Assembly: GCF_022750545.1 (NCBI RefSeq)
Contig: NZ_PUIC01000002.1
Span: forward strand, 268,062 to 332,061
DNA from: Caulobacter sp. CCUG 60055
GTDB taxonomy: Bacteria > Pseudomonadota > Alphaproteobacteria > Caulobacterales > Caulobacteraceae
Length of the DNA stretch: 64,000 bases
Direction: 5' to 3'
The notes under the pieces are model-generated. The model was not told the origin of the DNA, made no database searches, and was given only the letters and a program-made list of their open reading frames with translations. Positions 8,801 to 16,710 of the stretch are shown in pieces. A program made the translations under genes and the position numbers. How positions within the stretch are numbered: position 1 is the first letter of the stretch; each line of letters begins with the position of its first letter.

Positions 8801-11800
8801 GATGCTGCCGGTGAGCGAGCCGCTCGCGCCCCCGTCGCCGAGTTGCAGGACGCCGCCATTGATCGTGGTCCCGCCGGTGTAGGTGTTGCTCCCGGTCAGG
8901 ATCAGCGTGCCGGAGCCGTTCTGCCGCACCGCGCCGGCGCCGGAGATGGCGCCTGAGAACCGCGCCGTATCCGCCCGGTTGAAGGCGAGCACGCCGTTGT
9001 TGACGATGTCGCCGGCGATCGAGCCGGTCGTCCCGCCGGCCCCCACCTGGAGCACGCCGCCGCTGACTGTGACGCCGCCGGAGAAGCTGTTGCTTCCGGT
9101 CAGGATGAGCGCGCCGACTCCGAGCTTGGTGAGCGAGCCGCCGCTGAGGGCTTGGTTCACGGTGAAGGCGTTCGACGGGCCGGTGATGTCGAAGCCGCCG
9201 CCGCCCGCGCCCCAGTGGATCGTCCGCGAGGTGGAGGAGAAGCTGGAGCCCGCGACCTGAAGCACCCCGCCGTTGAAGGTCAGCGCACCGGAGGCCGCCC
9301 CGAGATTGGCGTCGCTCGCCACCGCCAGCACGCCGCTGCGCAACAGGGCGCCTCCGCTGAAGGTGTTGGCGTTCGAAAGGATGGTCGTGCCCGCGCCGAT
9401 CTGCTGCACCGCGCCGGCGCCCGAGATGACGCCGGAGAAGACCATGGTGTTGTTGCGGTTGAAGGCGAGCACGCCGTTGTCGACGACGTCGCCGACGATC
9501 GAGCCGGTCGCGCCGCCGTCGCCGAGCTGGAGCGTGCCGCCGCTGACCGTGGAGCCGCCGGTATAGCTGTTGGTCCCCGACAGGATCAGCGTTCCGGCTC
9601 CGGCCTTGGTCAGGGAGGCGCCGTTCCAGCCGGTCGCCGAATTGGCCGCCTGGTTGGCGAGCGCGGCGCCGACCGCGAAGGTGTCGGTCGCATTGGCCAG
9701 CGTGAAGCCGCCTTGGGCGAGGTTGTTGCCGGCGGTCCAGCTCAGGCCGTAGCTGGCCAGATATTGCAGGCTGTCGGCCGATTTTCTGGTGGATAGGGTG
9801 AGATAGTCCACGGCGCCGCTGAAGCCGCCCACGGTGACGCCGGCGAAGTCGCCGCTGATGCCCGAGCGGGTGTTGATCAGCACCTTGTCGAGCTGGCTGG
9901 CGGTGTTGATGCCGCCGATATTGAAGGCGACGCCGGCGCCGATCGCGACGTGATCGGCGGACAGGGCGGGGCCGCCGGCGCCGATCGACAGCGTGGCGTT
10001 GTCGGTTAACGTCACGGCGCCCGCGACGTTCAGGGTCGCCGGCGTCTGGATGGCCAGCGCCGCGCCGCCGGCCACCGTCAGCGCGCCGCCGAGCGTGTTG
10101 GCGCCGCCCGCGCCGCCGCCGCCGAACTGCAACCGGCCGGCGGCGACGGTGGTGTCGCCGCTATAGGTGTTGGCGCCAGTCAGGATCAGCGTGCCGGCGC
10201 CGAGCTTGGTGAGCAAGCCGCCGCCGCTGAGGGCCTGGTTGACGGTGAAGGCGTTCGACGGGTCGGCGATGTCGAAGCCGCCGCCGCCCCAGTTGATCGT
10301 CCGCGAGGTGGAGGAGAAGCTGGAGCCGGTGACCTGAAGCACCCCGCCGTTGAAGGTCAGCGCACCGGAGGCCGCCCCGAGATTGGCGTCGCTCGACACC
10401 GACAGCACGCCGCTTTGCAGCAGTGAGCCCCCGCCATAGGTGTTGGCGCCGGTCAGGATCGTCGTGCCCCCGCCGATCTGCTGCACCGTGCCGCCGCCCG
10501 AGATGACGCCGGAGAGGGTTGTCGTATTGCTGCGATTGAAGGCGAGCACGCCATTGTTGACGACATCGCCGACGATCGAGCCCGTCGCGCCGCCATTGCC
10601 GAGTTGCAGGACGCCGCCGGCGATCGTGGTGCCGCCCGTATAGGTGTCGGCGCCCGATAGCGTCAGCGTCCCGGCGCCGGTCTTGACCAGCGATCCGCCG
10701 ACGCCCGAAATGACGCCGCTCACCTCGGTCGAAAGATTGCTTGAGCCGACCGTCAGCTGGTTGGCGCCCAGGAGGTAGGAACCCGCGCCTGCGATCGAGC
10801 CGGCGCTGACCTGTCCGTCGCCGTTGGGCCCGGTCGTGCCGCTGAAATCAACCGAACCGCCCGCATTGTTGATGATGGCGGCGGAGCCGGCCGTGCTGGA
10901 ATTCTGGAAGGCGACGGCGCCGTTGTTGGTGATGGCGGCGCTTCCGGCCGTGCTGGAATTTGTGAAATAGACGACGCTGTTGCTGGCGACGTTGGTGATG
11001 ACGGCGCCCGCCGCGGTGCTGCTGTCTTTAAAAAAAACCGTGCTGTTGTTGGTGATGGCGGTGTTGCCGGCGGAGGTGTCGTTAAGGAAGTTCACGGTGG
11101 AGTTATTGGCGATAGTCGCGCCGCCCGCCGTGCTGCTCTGGTAGAAATTCACGGTGGAGTTATTGGCGATATTCGCGCCGCCCGCCGTGCTGTTCTGGTA
11201 GAAATTCAGGGTGTAGTTGTTGATGATGTTGGCGCTTCCGGCCGTACTGTCGTTGTAGAAGTTTTGGATATTATTGTTGGTGATGGCGGCGTGTCCGGCC
11301 GTGCCGGCGCTGTAGAAATTCAGAACGCCCGAGTTGTTGTTGGTGATGGTGAGGCCGCCAGCGCTCGTGCCGTCGCGGAAAAAGATGTCGCCGCTGTTCG
11401 AGATGCGGGTGACGCCGCTGATGTCGGCGTTGACCACGTCGAGGTTGGCTCCGTTGCCGACGTCGACCGCGCCCCCGATGGCGCCGGCTGCGCCGAACTT
11501 GCCAAGCTGCAACGTGCCGCCGCTGACCGTGGAGCCGCCGGTATAGGTGTTTGCGCCCGTCAGCGTCAGCGTGCCCGCGCCGGTCTTGACCAGCGAGCCG
11601 CCGACGCCCGCGATCACGCCGCTCACCTCGGTCGAGAGATTGTTCGAGCCGACTGTCAGCTGGTTGGCGCCCAGGAGGAAGGAGCCGACGCCGGCGATCG
11701 AGCCGGCGCTGATCCTGTGGTCGCCGTTCGTCCCGGCCGTATTCGAGAAATCGACCACGCCGCCGGTGGTGTTGGCGATAGCGGCGGAGCCGGCGTTGCT

Positions 11801-14080
11801 GTTGTTGAGGAACACCAGGCTGGAGCTGTTGGTGATGCTGGCGCTGCCGGCCGTGGCGGCGGCCTGGAATGTCAGGGCGCCGTTGTTCGTGATCGTCGCG
11901 CCGCCAGCCCCGCTGGTCTGGAAGAACGTCAGGTCGCGATTGTTGGTTATGGTCGCCGCGCCAGCCGTGCTGCTGTCGTTGAAGTACAGGGCGGCGTTGT
12001 TGGTGAGGTTGGCGTTCTTGGCGGAGCTGGCGTCGCTGAAGTTCAGCAGGGCGCCGCTGGCGTTGGTGATCGCAGCCGCGCCGGCCTGGCTGTTGTCGTG
12101 GAACTCCAGGGTGCCGACATTGTTTATGGTCGCGGCGCCGCCCGAGCTGGTGTCGTGGAATTCGAGCCTGTTGTTGTTGGTGGTGACGCCGGAGCCGGAA
12201 TTGCTGGCGCCGTAGAAGTACAGATAGCCGTTGTTGGTGAGCACAGTGGCGCCGGCGGTGCTTCCGTTCTGGAACTTCGTCGTTCCGGCGTTGGTGATGG
12301 TGGTGACGCCCGTGGTGTTGGCGTTGGCGACGGTGAATGCGCCCGCGCCGTTCACTCTGACCTGACCCAAGAGCGAGCCGGCGGCGCCTGCCGCGCCGAG
12401 TTGCAGTTCGCCGGCGTTGATCGTGGTGCCGCCGGTATAGGTCTGGGCGCCGGTCAGGACGGTCGTGCCGGGGCCGCCTCTGGTCAGAAGCGCCGCGCCC
12501 GTAAGCGTCACGCCGATCGTGCCGGGGCCCCACAGATTGAAGGCGTTGGCGGCTTCGATCGAGCCCGCGCCGCTGACGACGCCGCCGTTGAAGGCCAGGA
12601 CCTGCACGCTGAGCTTGCGGCCCGCGCCGATGTTGAGGGTCGCAGTGGCCTGGTTCGTGAAGGTGGAGACGTTCAGCATATTGCCGCCCGTGAGCGATAT
12701 CGAACCACTGCCCTGGTTACTGATGTTGCTCATCTGCGCATCGACGTCGCCGCCGCCGACGTTGATCTGACCGCTGTTGTTGACGTTGTACGCGACGAGC
12801 TTCGCCATGCCGCCGGGACCGTTGAAGTTGATGACGCCGCTGGCGTTGTTGTTGATGTCGCCGCCGTTCGTGACGACGCCGCCGACGCCGACATTGATGG
12901 TGGCGTCGTTGTTGAACGCGCCGCCAGTCCCTAGGAGTATGGCCCCGGCGCTCAGATTGATCTTGCCGCCGCTGTTGTTGGCGATCGCCGCGGCGGAGAG
13001 GGTGTCGCCGCCGCCGATGTTGATCGTGCCGCCGGCGTTGTTCACGCTGGTGAAACCGGTGGCGTCGCCCGCCGCGCCCAAGTTGAGCGTGGCGGGGCCA
13101 TCGACGACGACAGCGTTGTTGTAGGCGCCCGACATGGTGGTGGCGCCGCCGGCCAACTCGATCACGCCGATGTTGCTGCCGGTCAGCGCCGCGATGCTGT
13201 TCACGCCGCCGGTGATGACGATCGCGGTCGAGAGGTTTCCCGACAGGCCGCCGGCGCCGCCGCGTGCGCCGCCCTGGATGGTTCCGCTGTTGATGATGGT
13301 CAGGTTCTGGCCGATGACGCCGTAGCCGCCCGCCTGCGGGCGATAGGGCTGGAGGTTCTGGTAGTCCGTTCCGCCGCCGCCGCCCTGGATCGTGCCGGAA
13401 TTGGTGATCGTCAGGCCGCTGGCGGCGGTGGCGGTGACGCCGTTGCCGCCGGCGCCGCCGGCGCCGTTGCCGGACGGATTTGCGAACGAGTTAGGGATGC
13501 CCGGCCCGATGACGTCCGCGCCGCCGCCGCCATTGCCGCCCGATATCGTGCCCGTATTGGTCAGGCTGGTCCCGGTCGTGACGATGACGCCGGATCCGCC
13601 GCCGCCGCCGCCGCCGCCGCCCGCGTAGTAGTACGACTGGGCATAGCTCGAGGCGCCATAGCCGCCGTTGCCGCCGGCGCCGCCCTTGATCGTGGCGTTG
13701 TTGGTGACGGTCGTCGTCAGGGTGAGACCCGCGCCGCCCGCGCCGCCGCCGCCGCCGCCGGCGGCCACGCCATAGCCTCTGCCGCCGCCGCCGCCGCTGT
13801 CCGACGCGCCGCCGCCGCCGCCCACATTGCCGCCGCCGCCGGTCGCGCCGCCGCCGCCGCCCGTTCCGGTCGTCGAGCCGTCCCCCGCCGCGCCCGCCCC
13901 GCCGCCGCCGCCGGGGGTCGAGGAGTTGGGCGCATTGCCGCCGGTTCCGCCGTTCTGGCCGACGCTGTCGGCCAGCGCAGGCCCGGTCACGGCGATCAGC
14001 GCCGTCGAAGCCAGCAACATGGCGCGCAGCCAGCCGCCCGCGGCGCCGCGCGCCGAAGTCGAAAGCACCCGTGAAGACAT
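5813..14080 (-). CDS. Giant autotransporter adhesin-like protein with beta-strand repeats
   Basis: Type Va secreted protein of 2755 residues. The order is: signal peptide (residues 1 to about 37, ending ALAD); a glycine-rich segment with long GGGGG runs (about 40-190); a repeat-built passenger; and a C-terminal beta-barrel (about 2480-2755) ending in the expected terminal Phe (FSFNVQF). The passenger carries many autotransporter-associated repeats of the type GAGTLTLTGANTYTGG, a block of short TAG.A.ITNN..F units, and two large near-identical duplications. The start has a strong GGGGGG ribosome site. Such proteins form surface beta-helices used for adhesion or aggregation; no protease motif was seen. 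The neighbouring divergent winged-helix regulator is the likely controller. The substrate or adhesion target cannot be read from sequence. Confidence 0.9.
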   Translation of the reverse strand: MSSRVLSTSARGAAGGWLRAMLLASTALIAVTGPALADSVGQNGGTGGNAPNSSTPGGGGGAGAAGDGSTTGTGGGGGATGGGGNVGGGGGASDSGGGGGRGYGVAAGGGGGGAGGAGLTLTTTVTNNATIKGGAGGNGGYGASSYAQSYYYAGGGGGGGGGSGVIVTTGTSLTNTGTISGGNGGGGADVIGPGIPNSFANPSGNGAGGAGGNGVTATAASGLTITNSGTIQGGGGGTDYQNLQPYRPQAGGYGVIGQNLTIINSGTIQGGARGGAGGLSGNLSTAIVITGGVNSIAALTGSNIGVIELAGGATTMSGAYNNAVVVDGPATLNLGAAGDATGFTSVNNAGGTINIGGGDTLSAAAIANNSGGKINLSAGAILLGTGGAFNNDATINVGVGGVVTNGGDINNNASGVINFNGPGGMAKLVAYNVNNSGQINVGGGDVDAQMSNISNQGSGSISLTGGNMLNVSTFTNQATATLNIGAGRKLSVQVLAFNGGVVSGAGSIEAANAFNLWGPGTIGVTLTGAALLTRGGPGTTVLTGAQTYTGGTTINAGELQLGAAGAAGSLLGQVRVNGAGAFTVANANTTGVTTITNAGTTKFQNGSTAGATVLTNNGYLYFYGASNSGSGVTTNNNRLEFHDTSSGGAATINNVGTLEFHDNSQAGAAAITNASGALLNFSDASSAKNANLTNNAALYFNDSSTAGAATITNNRDLTFFQTSGAGGATITNNGALTFQAAATAGSASITNSSSLVFLNNSNAGSAAIANTTGGVVDFSNTAGTNGDHRISAGSIAGVGSFLLGANQLTVGSNNLSTEVSGVIAGVGGSLVKTGAGTLTLTGANTYTGGSTVSGGTLQLGKFGAAGAIGGAVDVGNGANLDVVNADISGVTRISNSGDIFFRDGTSAGGLTITNNNSGVLNFYSAGTAGHAAITNNNIQNFYNDSTAGSANIINNYTLNFYQNSTAGGANIANNSTVNFYQSSTAGGATIANNSTVNFLNDTSAGNTAITNNSTVFFKDSSTAAGAVITNVASNSVVYFTNSSTAGSAAITNNGAVAFQNSSTAGSAAIINNAGGSVDFSGTTGPNGDGQVSAGSIAGAGSYLLGANQLTVGSSNLSTEVSGVISGVGGSLVKTGAGTLTLSGADTYTGGTTIAGGVLQLGNGGATGSIVGDVVNNGVLAFNRSNTTTLSGVISGGGTVQQIGGGTTILTGANTYGGGSLLQSGVLSVSSDANLGAASGALTFNGGVLQVTGSSFSSTSRTINWGGGGFDIADPSNAFTVNQALSGGGLLTKLGAGTLILTGANTYSGDTTVAAGRLQFGGGGAGGANTLGGALTVAGGAALAIQTPATLNVAGAVTLTDNATLSIGAGGPALSADHVAIGAGVAFNIGGINTASQLDKVLINTRSGISGDFAGVTVGGFSGAVDYLTLSTRKSADSLQYLASYGLSWTAGNNLAQGGFTLANATDTFAVGAALANQAANSATGWNGASLTKAGAGTLILSGTNSYTGGSTVSGGTLQLGDGGATGSIVGDVVDNGVLAFNRNNTMVFSGVISGAGAVQQIGAGTTILSNANTFSGGALLRSGVLAVASDANLGAASGALTFNGGVLQVAGSSFSSTSRTIHWGAGGGGFDITGPSNAFTVNQALSGGSLTKLGVGALILTGSNSFSGGVTVSGGVLQVGAGGTTGSIAGDIVNNGVLAFNRADTARFSGAISGAGAVRQNGSGTLILTGSNTYTGGTTINGGVLQLGDGGASGSLTGSIVNNGTLAFNRNDVTTFSGSISGGGAVRQIGSGTLILTGSNNYAGDTTVSGGRLQFGGGGAGGANNLGGSLTVASGALAIQTPGTVNVAHNVTFADNTALSIVAGLDSAALSADHVAIGAGVAFNISGINTASQLDKVLINTRSGISGDFAGVTVGGFSGAVDYLTVSTHKSADNLQYLASYGLSWTTGNNLAQGGFTLANATDTFTVSAALANQAANSATGWNGASLTKAGAGTLILSGTNSYTGGSTISGGVLSVSRDANLGAAAGGLTFTGGALSTTGSFDTARSVALTQAGRFDVAAGTQLGLTGVVSGGGDLIKQGDGALRLDNSANAYRNTLVAAGALIGAAGSISGDIGNAGTVIFNQTTDASFAGAIGALNGAGGAMVKRGAGVLTLTGASSLNWTVQTGGLVSSAERFGGAVAIAESASFALNQTADAAFAGVISGAGQFRKSGAGKLALTGDSSGFAGATTVEAGTLAVNGVLGGTLNVLGAGRLQGSGKVGAATINGTIAPGNSIGTLNVAGDIAFNTGSIYEVEVNAAGQSDKILASGAATIKGGTVKVLAGAGDYAPQTRYAILTAGGGLAANSAFSGVTSNLAFLDSSLSYDANNVWLTMTRNNIDFKAVGVAPNQVAAGSGVESLGFGNPIYHAALNLSAPQARDAFDQLSGDIHASAKTTMIEDGRFVRSAVNDRLRAAFDGVGASQGAVATYVGGQPVAVAANTERLAVWGQGFGSWGHADGDGNAARLGRSTAGFFIGADASVFAGWRLGATAGYSRTDFDVKDRRASGWSDNYHVGLYGGATWGDLALRSGAAYAWHDVAANRSVAFPGLGDRLRGDYDASTAQVFGELGYRIRARNLAFEPFANLAYVSLHADGFAEAGGAAALTSAASTTDTTFATVGLRNSTTFELNGTTLTAKGALGWRHAFGDVTPLSTMRFASGGDAFAVGGVPLARNAATVEAGLDYALSPNAALGVTYGGQFGSGLSDQSARFSFNVQF
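8061..8473 (-). repeat. Large internal duplication of the autotransporter, copy 1
   Basis: This 413-bp stretch matches 9552-9964 almost base for base (offset 1491, roughly twenty mismatches by eye). It encodes a module running from SADHVAIGAGVAFNI through QLDKVLINTRSG and ATGWNGASLTKAGAGTL. It is a recent intragenic duplication within the passenger. Confidence 0.85.
9552..9964 (-). repeat. Large internal duplication of the autotransporter, copy 2
   Basis: Partner of 8061-8473 in the same orientation. A second pair of shorter duplicates, about 9143-9345 and 10227-10423 (encoding SGALTFNGGVLQV and the SSTSRTI.WG segment), alternates with it, so the duplication unit probably spanned more than 1 kb and has since diverged. 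Confidence 0.8.
10800..12340 (-). repeat. Array of ~17-20-residue passenger repeats
   Basis: The encoded protein reads as degenerate tandem units of the form STAGGA.IANNSTVNFYQ, with about twenty or more copies split by one PATR-like module (near 11400-11750). The units alternate a small residue core with an asparagine ladder (ITNN), as expected for coils of a beta-helix. Expansion or contraction of this array would change passenger length without changing frame. Confidence 0.75.
13590..13920 (-). repeat. CCG/GCC trinucleotide-rich tract encoding polyglycine
   Basis: Runs of GGC-type codons (for example around 13600-13623 and 13745-13860) encode glycine stretches just after the signal peptide. 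The tract is simple-sequence DNA, so slippage in multiples of three is plausible. It also produces spurious open frames on the other strand. Confidence 0.8.
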
Positions 14081-14237
14081 AATTCCCCCCAGCTCGAAAG
14101 CGGGGGCTTACGTTTCCGCGGCGCATTAAGGCGTCCCGCCTAATCTCGCGCTTTTAGTGACCGCCATTCCCGCGTCGTGTCTTCCCGCCTTATGTCAGCG
14201 AGGCTCCGCAGGGTCCTGAAGCGGCGCCGGAGGATTT

Positions 14238-14259
14238 CTGAAATTTTGCTGAAATTTTC
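14238..14259. promoter_or_regulatory. Tandem 11-bp direct repeat between autotransporter and regulator
   Basis: CTGAAATTTTG is followed at once by CTGAAATTTTC, giving an exact 11-bp period in the 274-bp divergent gap between the autotransporter (start 14080) and the winged-helix regulator (start 14355). Tandem 11-bp repeats are the classic target form for OmpR/PhoB-type winged-helix proteins. It is therefore a good candidate binding site for the adjacent regulator, which carries that DNA-binding fold. Assignment to that protein is inference. Confidence 0.55.
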
Positions 14260-14354
14260 CGTTTTTGAGCGAGATTCAAATGACTTCCGGGGATTCTGGG
14301 TGCTTCTGACGTCACGCTGCAGAACCGCGGCGTTGTCCGGGGGAAGGGGGGAGG

Positions 14355-16010
14355 GTGCTGAGATTCGCGGGGTTTGAAATCGATCAGCGGCGGTCCGAAC
14401 TGCGGCGGGCCGACGGCGAAGCGATCAAGCTGCGGCCGAAGACTTTCGACCTCCTATGGCTGCTGGCGATCAATCCGAGGCGAATCCTCAGCAAGCACGA
14501 ACTGATGGCCGCCGTCTGGCCGGGCGTCCATGTCAGCGACGACAGCCTTTTCCAGTGCATCCGCGAGCTTCGCGCCGCCCTTGGCGACGACAAGCGCCAG
14601 CTGATCCGGGCGGTCTCGGGTCGGGGCTATCTGCTGGAGGCCGACGTGTCGGGGCCGCCGGATGCGGGCCCTCCGGAAATGACGCATGCGCAGACGGGAT
14701 CTGCGACGGAAGCGAGGCCGGCGGGAGCCTGGCTCGATCTCAAGATGCGGCGCCGCGCGGTCCTGGCGGTCATGGCGGGGGGCGGTGCGACGGCCCTGGC
14801 GGCGGCCGCGGCGGTGCTGCCTCGTTTCTTCGTGAGCTCGCCCGCGACCGTCGCCGTAATCCCGATGGCCGCCGGGGGCGATGCGCCGATGAGCGCCCGG
14901 ATGGCCGCCGGCGTGACCCGCGATCTGATCGACGGCCTGGCGAAAATCGAGACGATCCGCGTGGTGACGCCGCACGGCGCCGTCCAGGCCGCCGACTTCG
15001 TGGTGACCAGCGTGCTCGAACAGACCGAGGCGGCGTGGAACCTGAGCGCGCGCATGACCGAACCGTCGACCGGCACGGTCAAGTGGACGAGGGCGCTGTC
15101 GGTGGACCGGAACGGCGCGGATGCGCCGCTCCAGCAGACGCGCCTGACCGCCGGCCTGGGCGACGCGCTGGCTTTGAGCATCAACGCGCTCCTGAAATCG
15201 GGCAACCGCTCCGTCGACGGCATGCCGACGGGCGGCGCCAAGGCCGCCATCGAGCAGGCGACGGCCTCGATCAACCAGACGACCTTCGAGCGTTTTCACG
15301 CCGCCCGGGCGATGCTGGAGAAAGCGCTCGCCGACGACGCCGACGACGTCGATCTGCAAGTCGCGCTCGCGGCGTTCCAATTGCGCGGAATCCAGATGGC
15401 CTGGTTCCCGGTCGCCGAGCGCGCCTCCGTCGAAGGGCGCGTCGGCGCGATCGTGGAGCGCACGTTGCGCGCGCGGCCCGACTATATCCCGGTGCTTCAG
15501 ACCTATTGCCGGTTCCTGTCGACGACCAACCGTTTCGTCGAATGCCTGGTGGCGTGCGAGAGGGTGCTCGCCCTCGATCCGTGGGATGGAATCACGCTGT
15601 ATCTCATCGGGCTCGCCCAGGTTTTCCTCGGCCGCTTCGACGAGGGCCTCGCCACCTTCCGGCAGGCGGACCGGTTCGACACGCCGCAGGTCGCGCGCTG
15701 GACCTGGGCGATCGGGGCGGGCTGGACCTATCTGCTCATGGGCCGCCCCGAGGACGCGCTGCCCTGGCTGAAGCGGTCGATCGCGATCACCCCGGCCAGC
15801 GGGCGCACGCACCTGCTGCTGGCGGCGGCCTACCAGCAACTGGGCCGGGGCGCCGAAGCCAGGGCCGCCATGGCCAAGGCGCTGGAGCTGAGACCGGGCG
15901 CGACGGCGCGCACCGTGCCGCCGCCCGACAAGAACACCAGCCCGGTCTATCTCAAGGCTACCGAGCGGGTGATGAGCCTCATGGTCGCCGCCGGGCTGCC
16001 CGCGAGCTGA
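14355..16010 (+). CDS. CadC-like winged-helix regulator with TM segment and TPR domain
   Basis: Protein of 551 residues. Residues 1-98 are an OmpR-type winged-helix DNA-binding domain (LRPKTFDLLWLLAINPRRILSKHEL..WP....DDSLFQCIRELR, ending RGYLLEADV). A single membrane helix follows at about 134-157, then a periplasmic part with TPR-like helices in the C-terminal 250 residues. There is no receiver domain, so it is a one-component membrane sensor of the CadC/ToxR kind. The GTG start at 14355 is chosen for the GGGGGGAGG ribosome site directly before it. It is divergent from the autotransporter and is its likely regulator. Confidence 0.85.
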   Translation: MLRFAGFEIDQRRSELRRADGEAIKLRPKTFDLLWLLAINPRRILSKHELMAAVWPGVHVSDDSLFQCIRELRAALGDDKRQLIRAVSGRGYLLEADVSGPPDAGPPEMTHAQTGSATEARPAGAWLDLKMRRRAVLAVMAGGGATALAAAAAVLPRFFVSSPATVAVIPMAAGGDAPMSARMAAGVTRDLIDGLAKIETIRVVTPHGAVQAADFVVTSVLEQTEAAWNLSARMTEPSTGTVKWTRALSVDRNGADAPLQQTRLTAGLGDALALSINALLKSGNRSVDGMPTGGAKAAIEQATASINQTTFERFHAARAMLEKALADDADDVDLQVALAAFQLRGIQMAWFPVAERASVEGRVGAIVERTLRARPDYIPVLQTYCRFLSTTNRFVECLVACERVLALDPWDGITLYLIGLAQVFLGRFDEGLATFRQADRFDTPQVARWTWAIGAGWTYLLMGRPEDALPWLKRSIAITPASGRTHLLLAAAYQQLGRGAEARAAMAKALELRPGATARTVPPPDKNTSPVYLKATERVMSLMVAAGLPAS

Positions 16011-16710
16011 CCCCCTGAACGGCGGCCGCCGACCCGCCCCCCGCCGCCCGGAAGGCAGCCCCATCCGATCGGCCGATCGACGCCTCGCCAGTTCCGCGCC
16101 GCGCCTCGTTTCGTCGCATGCGGGGACATGTGCGCCATCGCGAGCGGTGTGGCTTGACCTAACCTATAGGGGGGTATACCTCAGCCCAGTCTTCGGCGCG
16201 GGCCTTTCCCGCGCCGGGGATCGTCGGCGCGCCAAGCGCCGGCGCCCACCCAACGGAACAACGGATCTGATGAACCCGCGATCTAGCAGCGCAACCAGCG
16301 AGGGCGACAGTCGGCGCATAGCGCCGTCTTCGAACACCTTCGCCGGTCGCTCCGAAGCCCGGAACGCCGTTCACCTGTAGGATCGCCGCCCGCGGTGATC
16401 CGCGGGCGCACAGCTTCTCGGGCTCAGGTTTGAACCTTGAGCAAGGAGAGGCGTCTTGGCCTGCCACCTGCCCCTTATTTCGCCGCTGTGGAGCTTGGCC
16501 TCCGCAGCGAACCGGTCGCATACGCCTAAAGTCCGGGCGCTCGTCCTGAGCGTTCCGGCTCTCGGCTGGCCGCCGGACCCTGGCGGGCGCCCCTAGGCGC
16601 CGGGCCGACGGTCGCTCGGAAACCAGCGCCCCTCATTCAATCCACGCCGCCGAACCGCGCCGCCTCCTGCGACGCGGCCTGATCACTCGCGTCTCAACTG
16701 TAGAATAGTC
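16011..16710. other. 700-bp gap without a convincing gene, holding a G-tract and hairpins
   Basis: No reading frame here has convincing coding character. Visible structures are: AACCTATAGGGGGGTATACC at 16161-16180, a six-G tract flanked by TATA-like steps resembling CsoR/RcnR-type operators; a perfect 9-bp-arm hairpin (CGCCCGCGG, TGAT loop) at 16387-16408; an imperfect dyad GCTCAGGTTTGAACCTTGAGC at 16422-16442; and the palindrome AGTCATGACT at 16706-16715 overlapping the receptor start. A long leader for the receptor gene or a small RNA is possible. Confidence 0.35.

Noticed and set aside
8061..12340. CRISPR-like array from the regular repeats
   Set aside because: The repeats are in frame, code for beta-helix units, vary in length and lack uniform repeat-spacer structure.
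16161..16180. A definite CsoR/RcnR metal-sensor operator
   Set aside because: The G-tract with TATA flanks is suggestive only; no CsoR-family or metal-efflux gene is nearby, so it is listed just as part of the gap.
16159..16521. 120-residue minus-strand frame and 77-residue plus-strand frame in the 700-bp gap
   Set aside because: Neither has recognisable domains, a good ribosome site or plausible composition; both are treated as chance frames.
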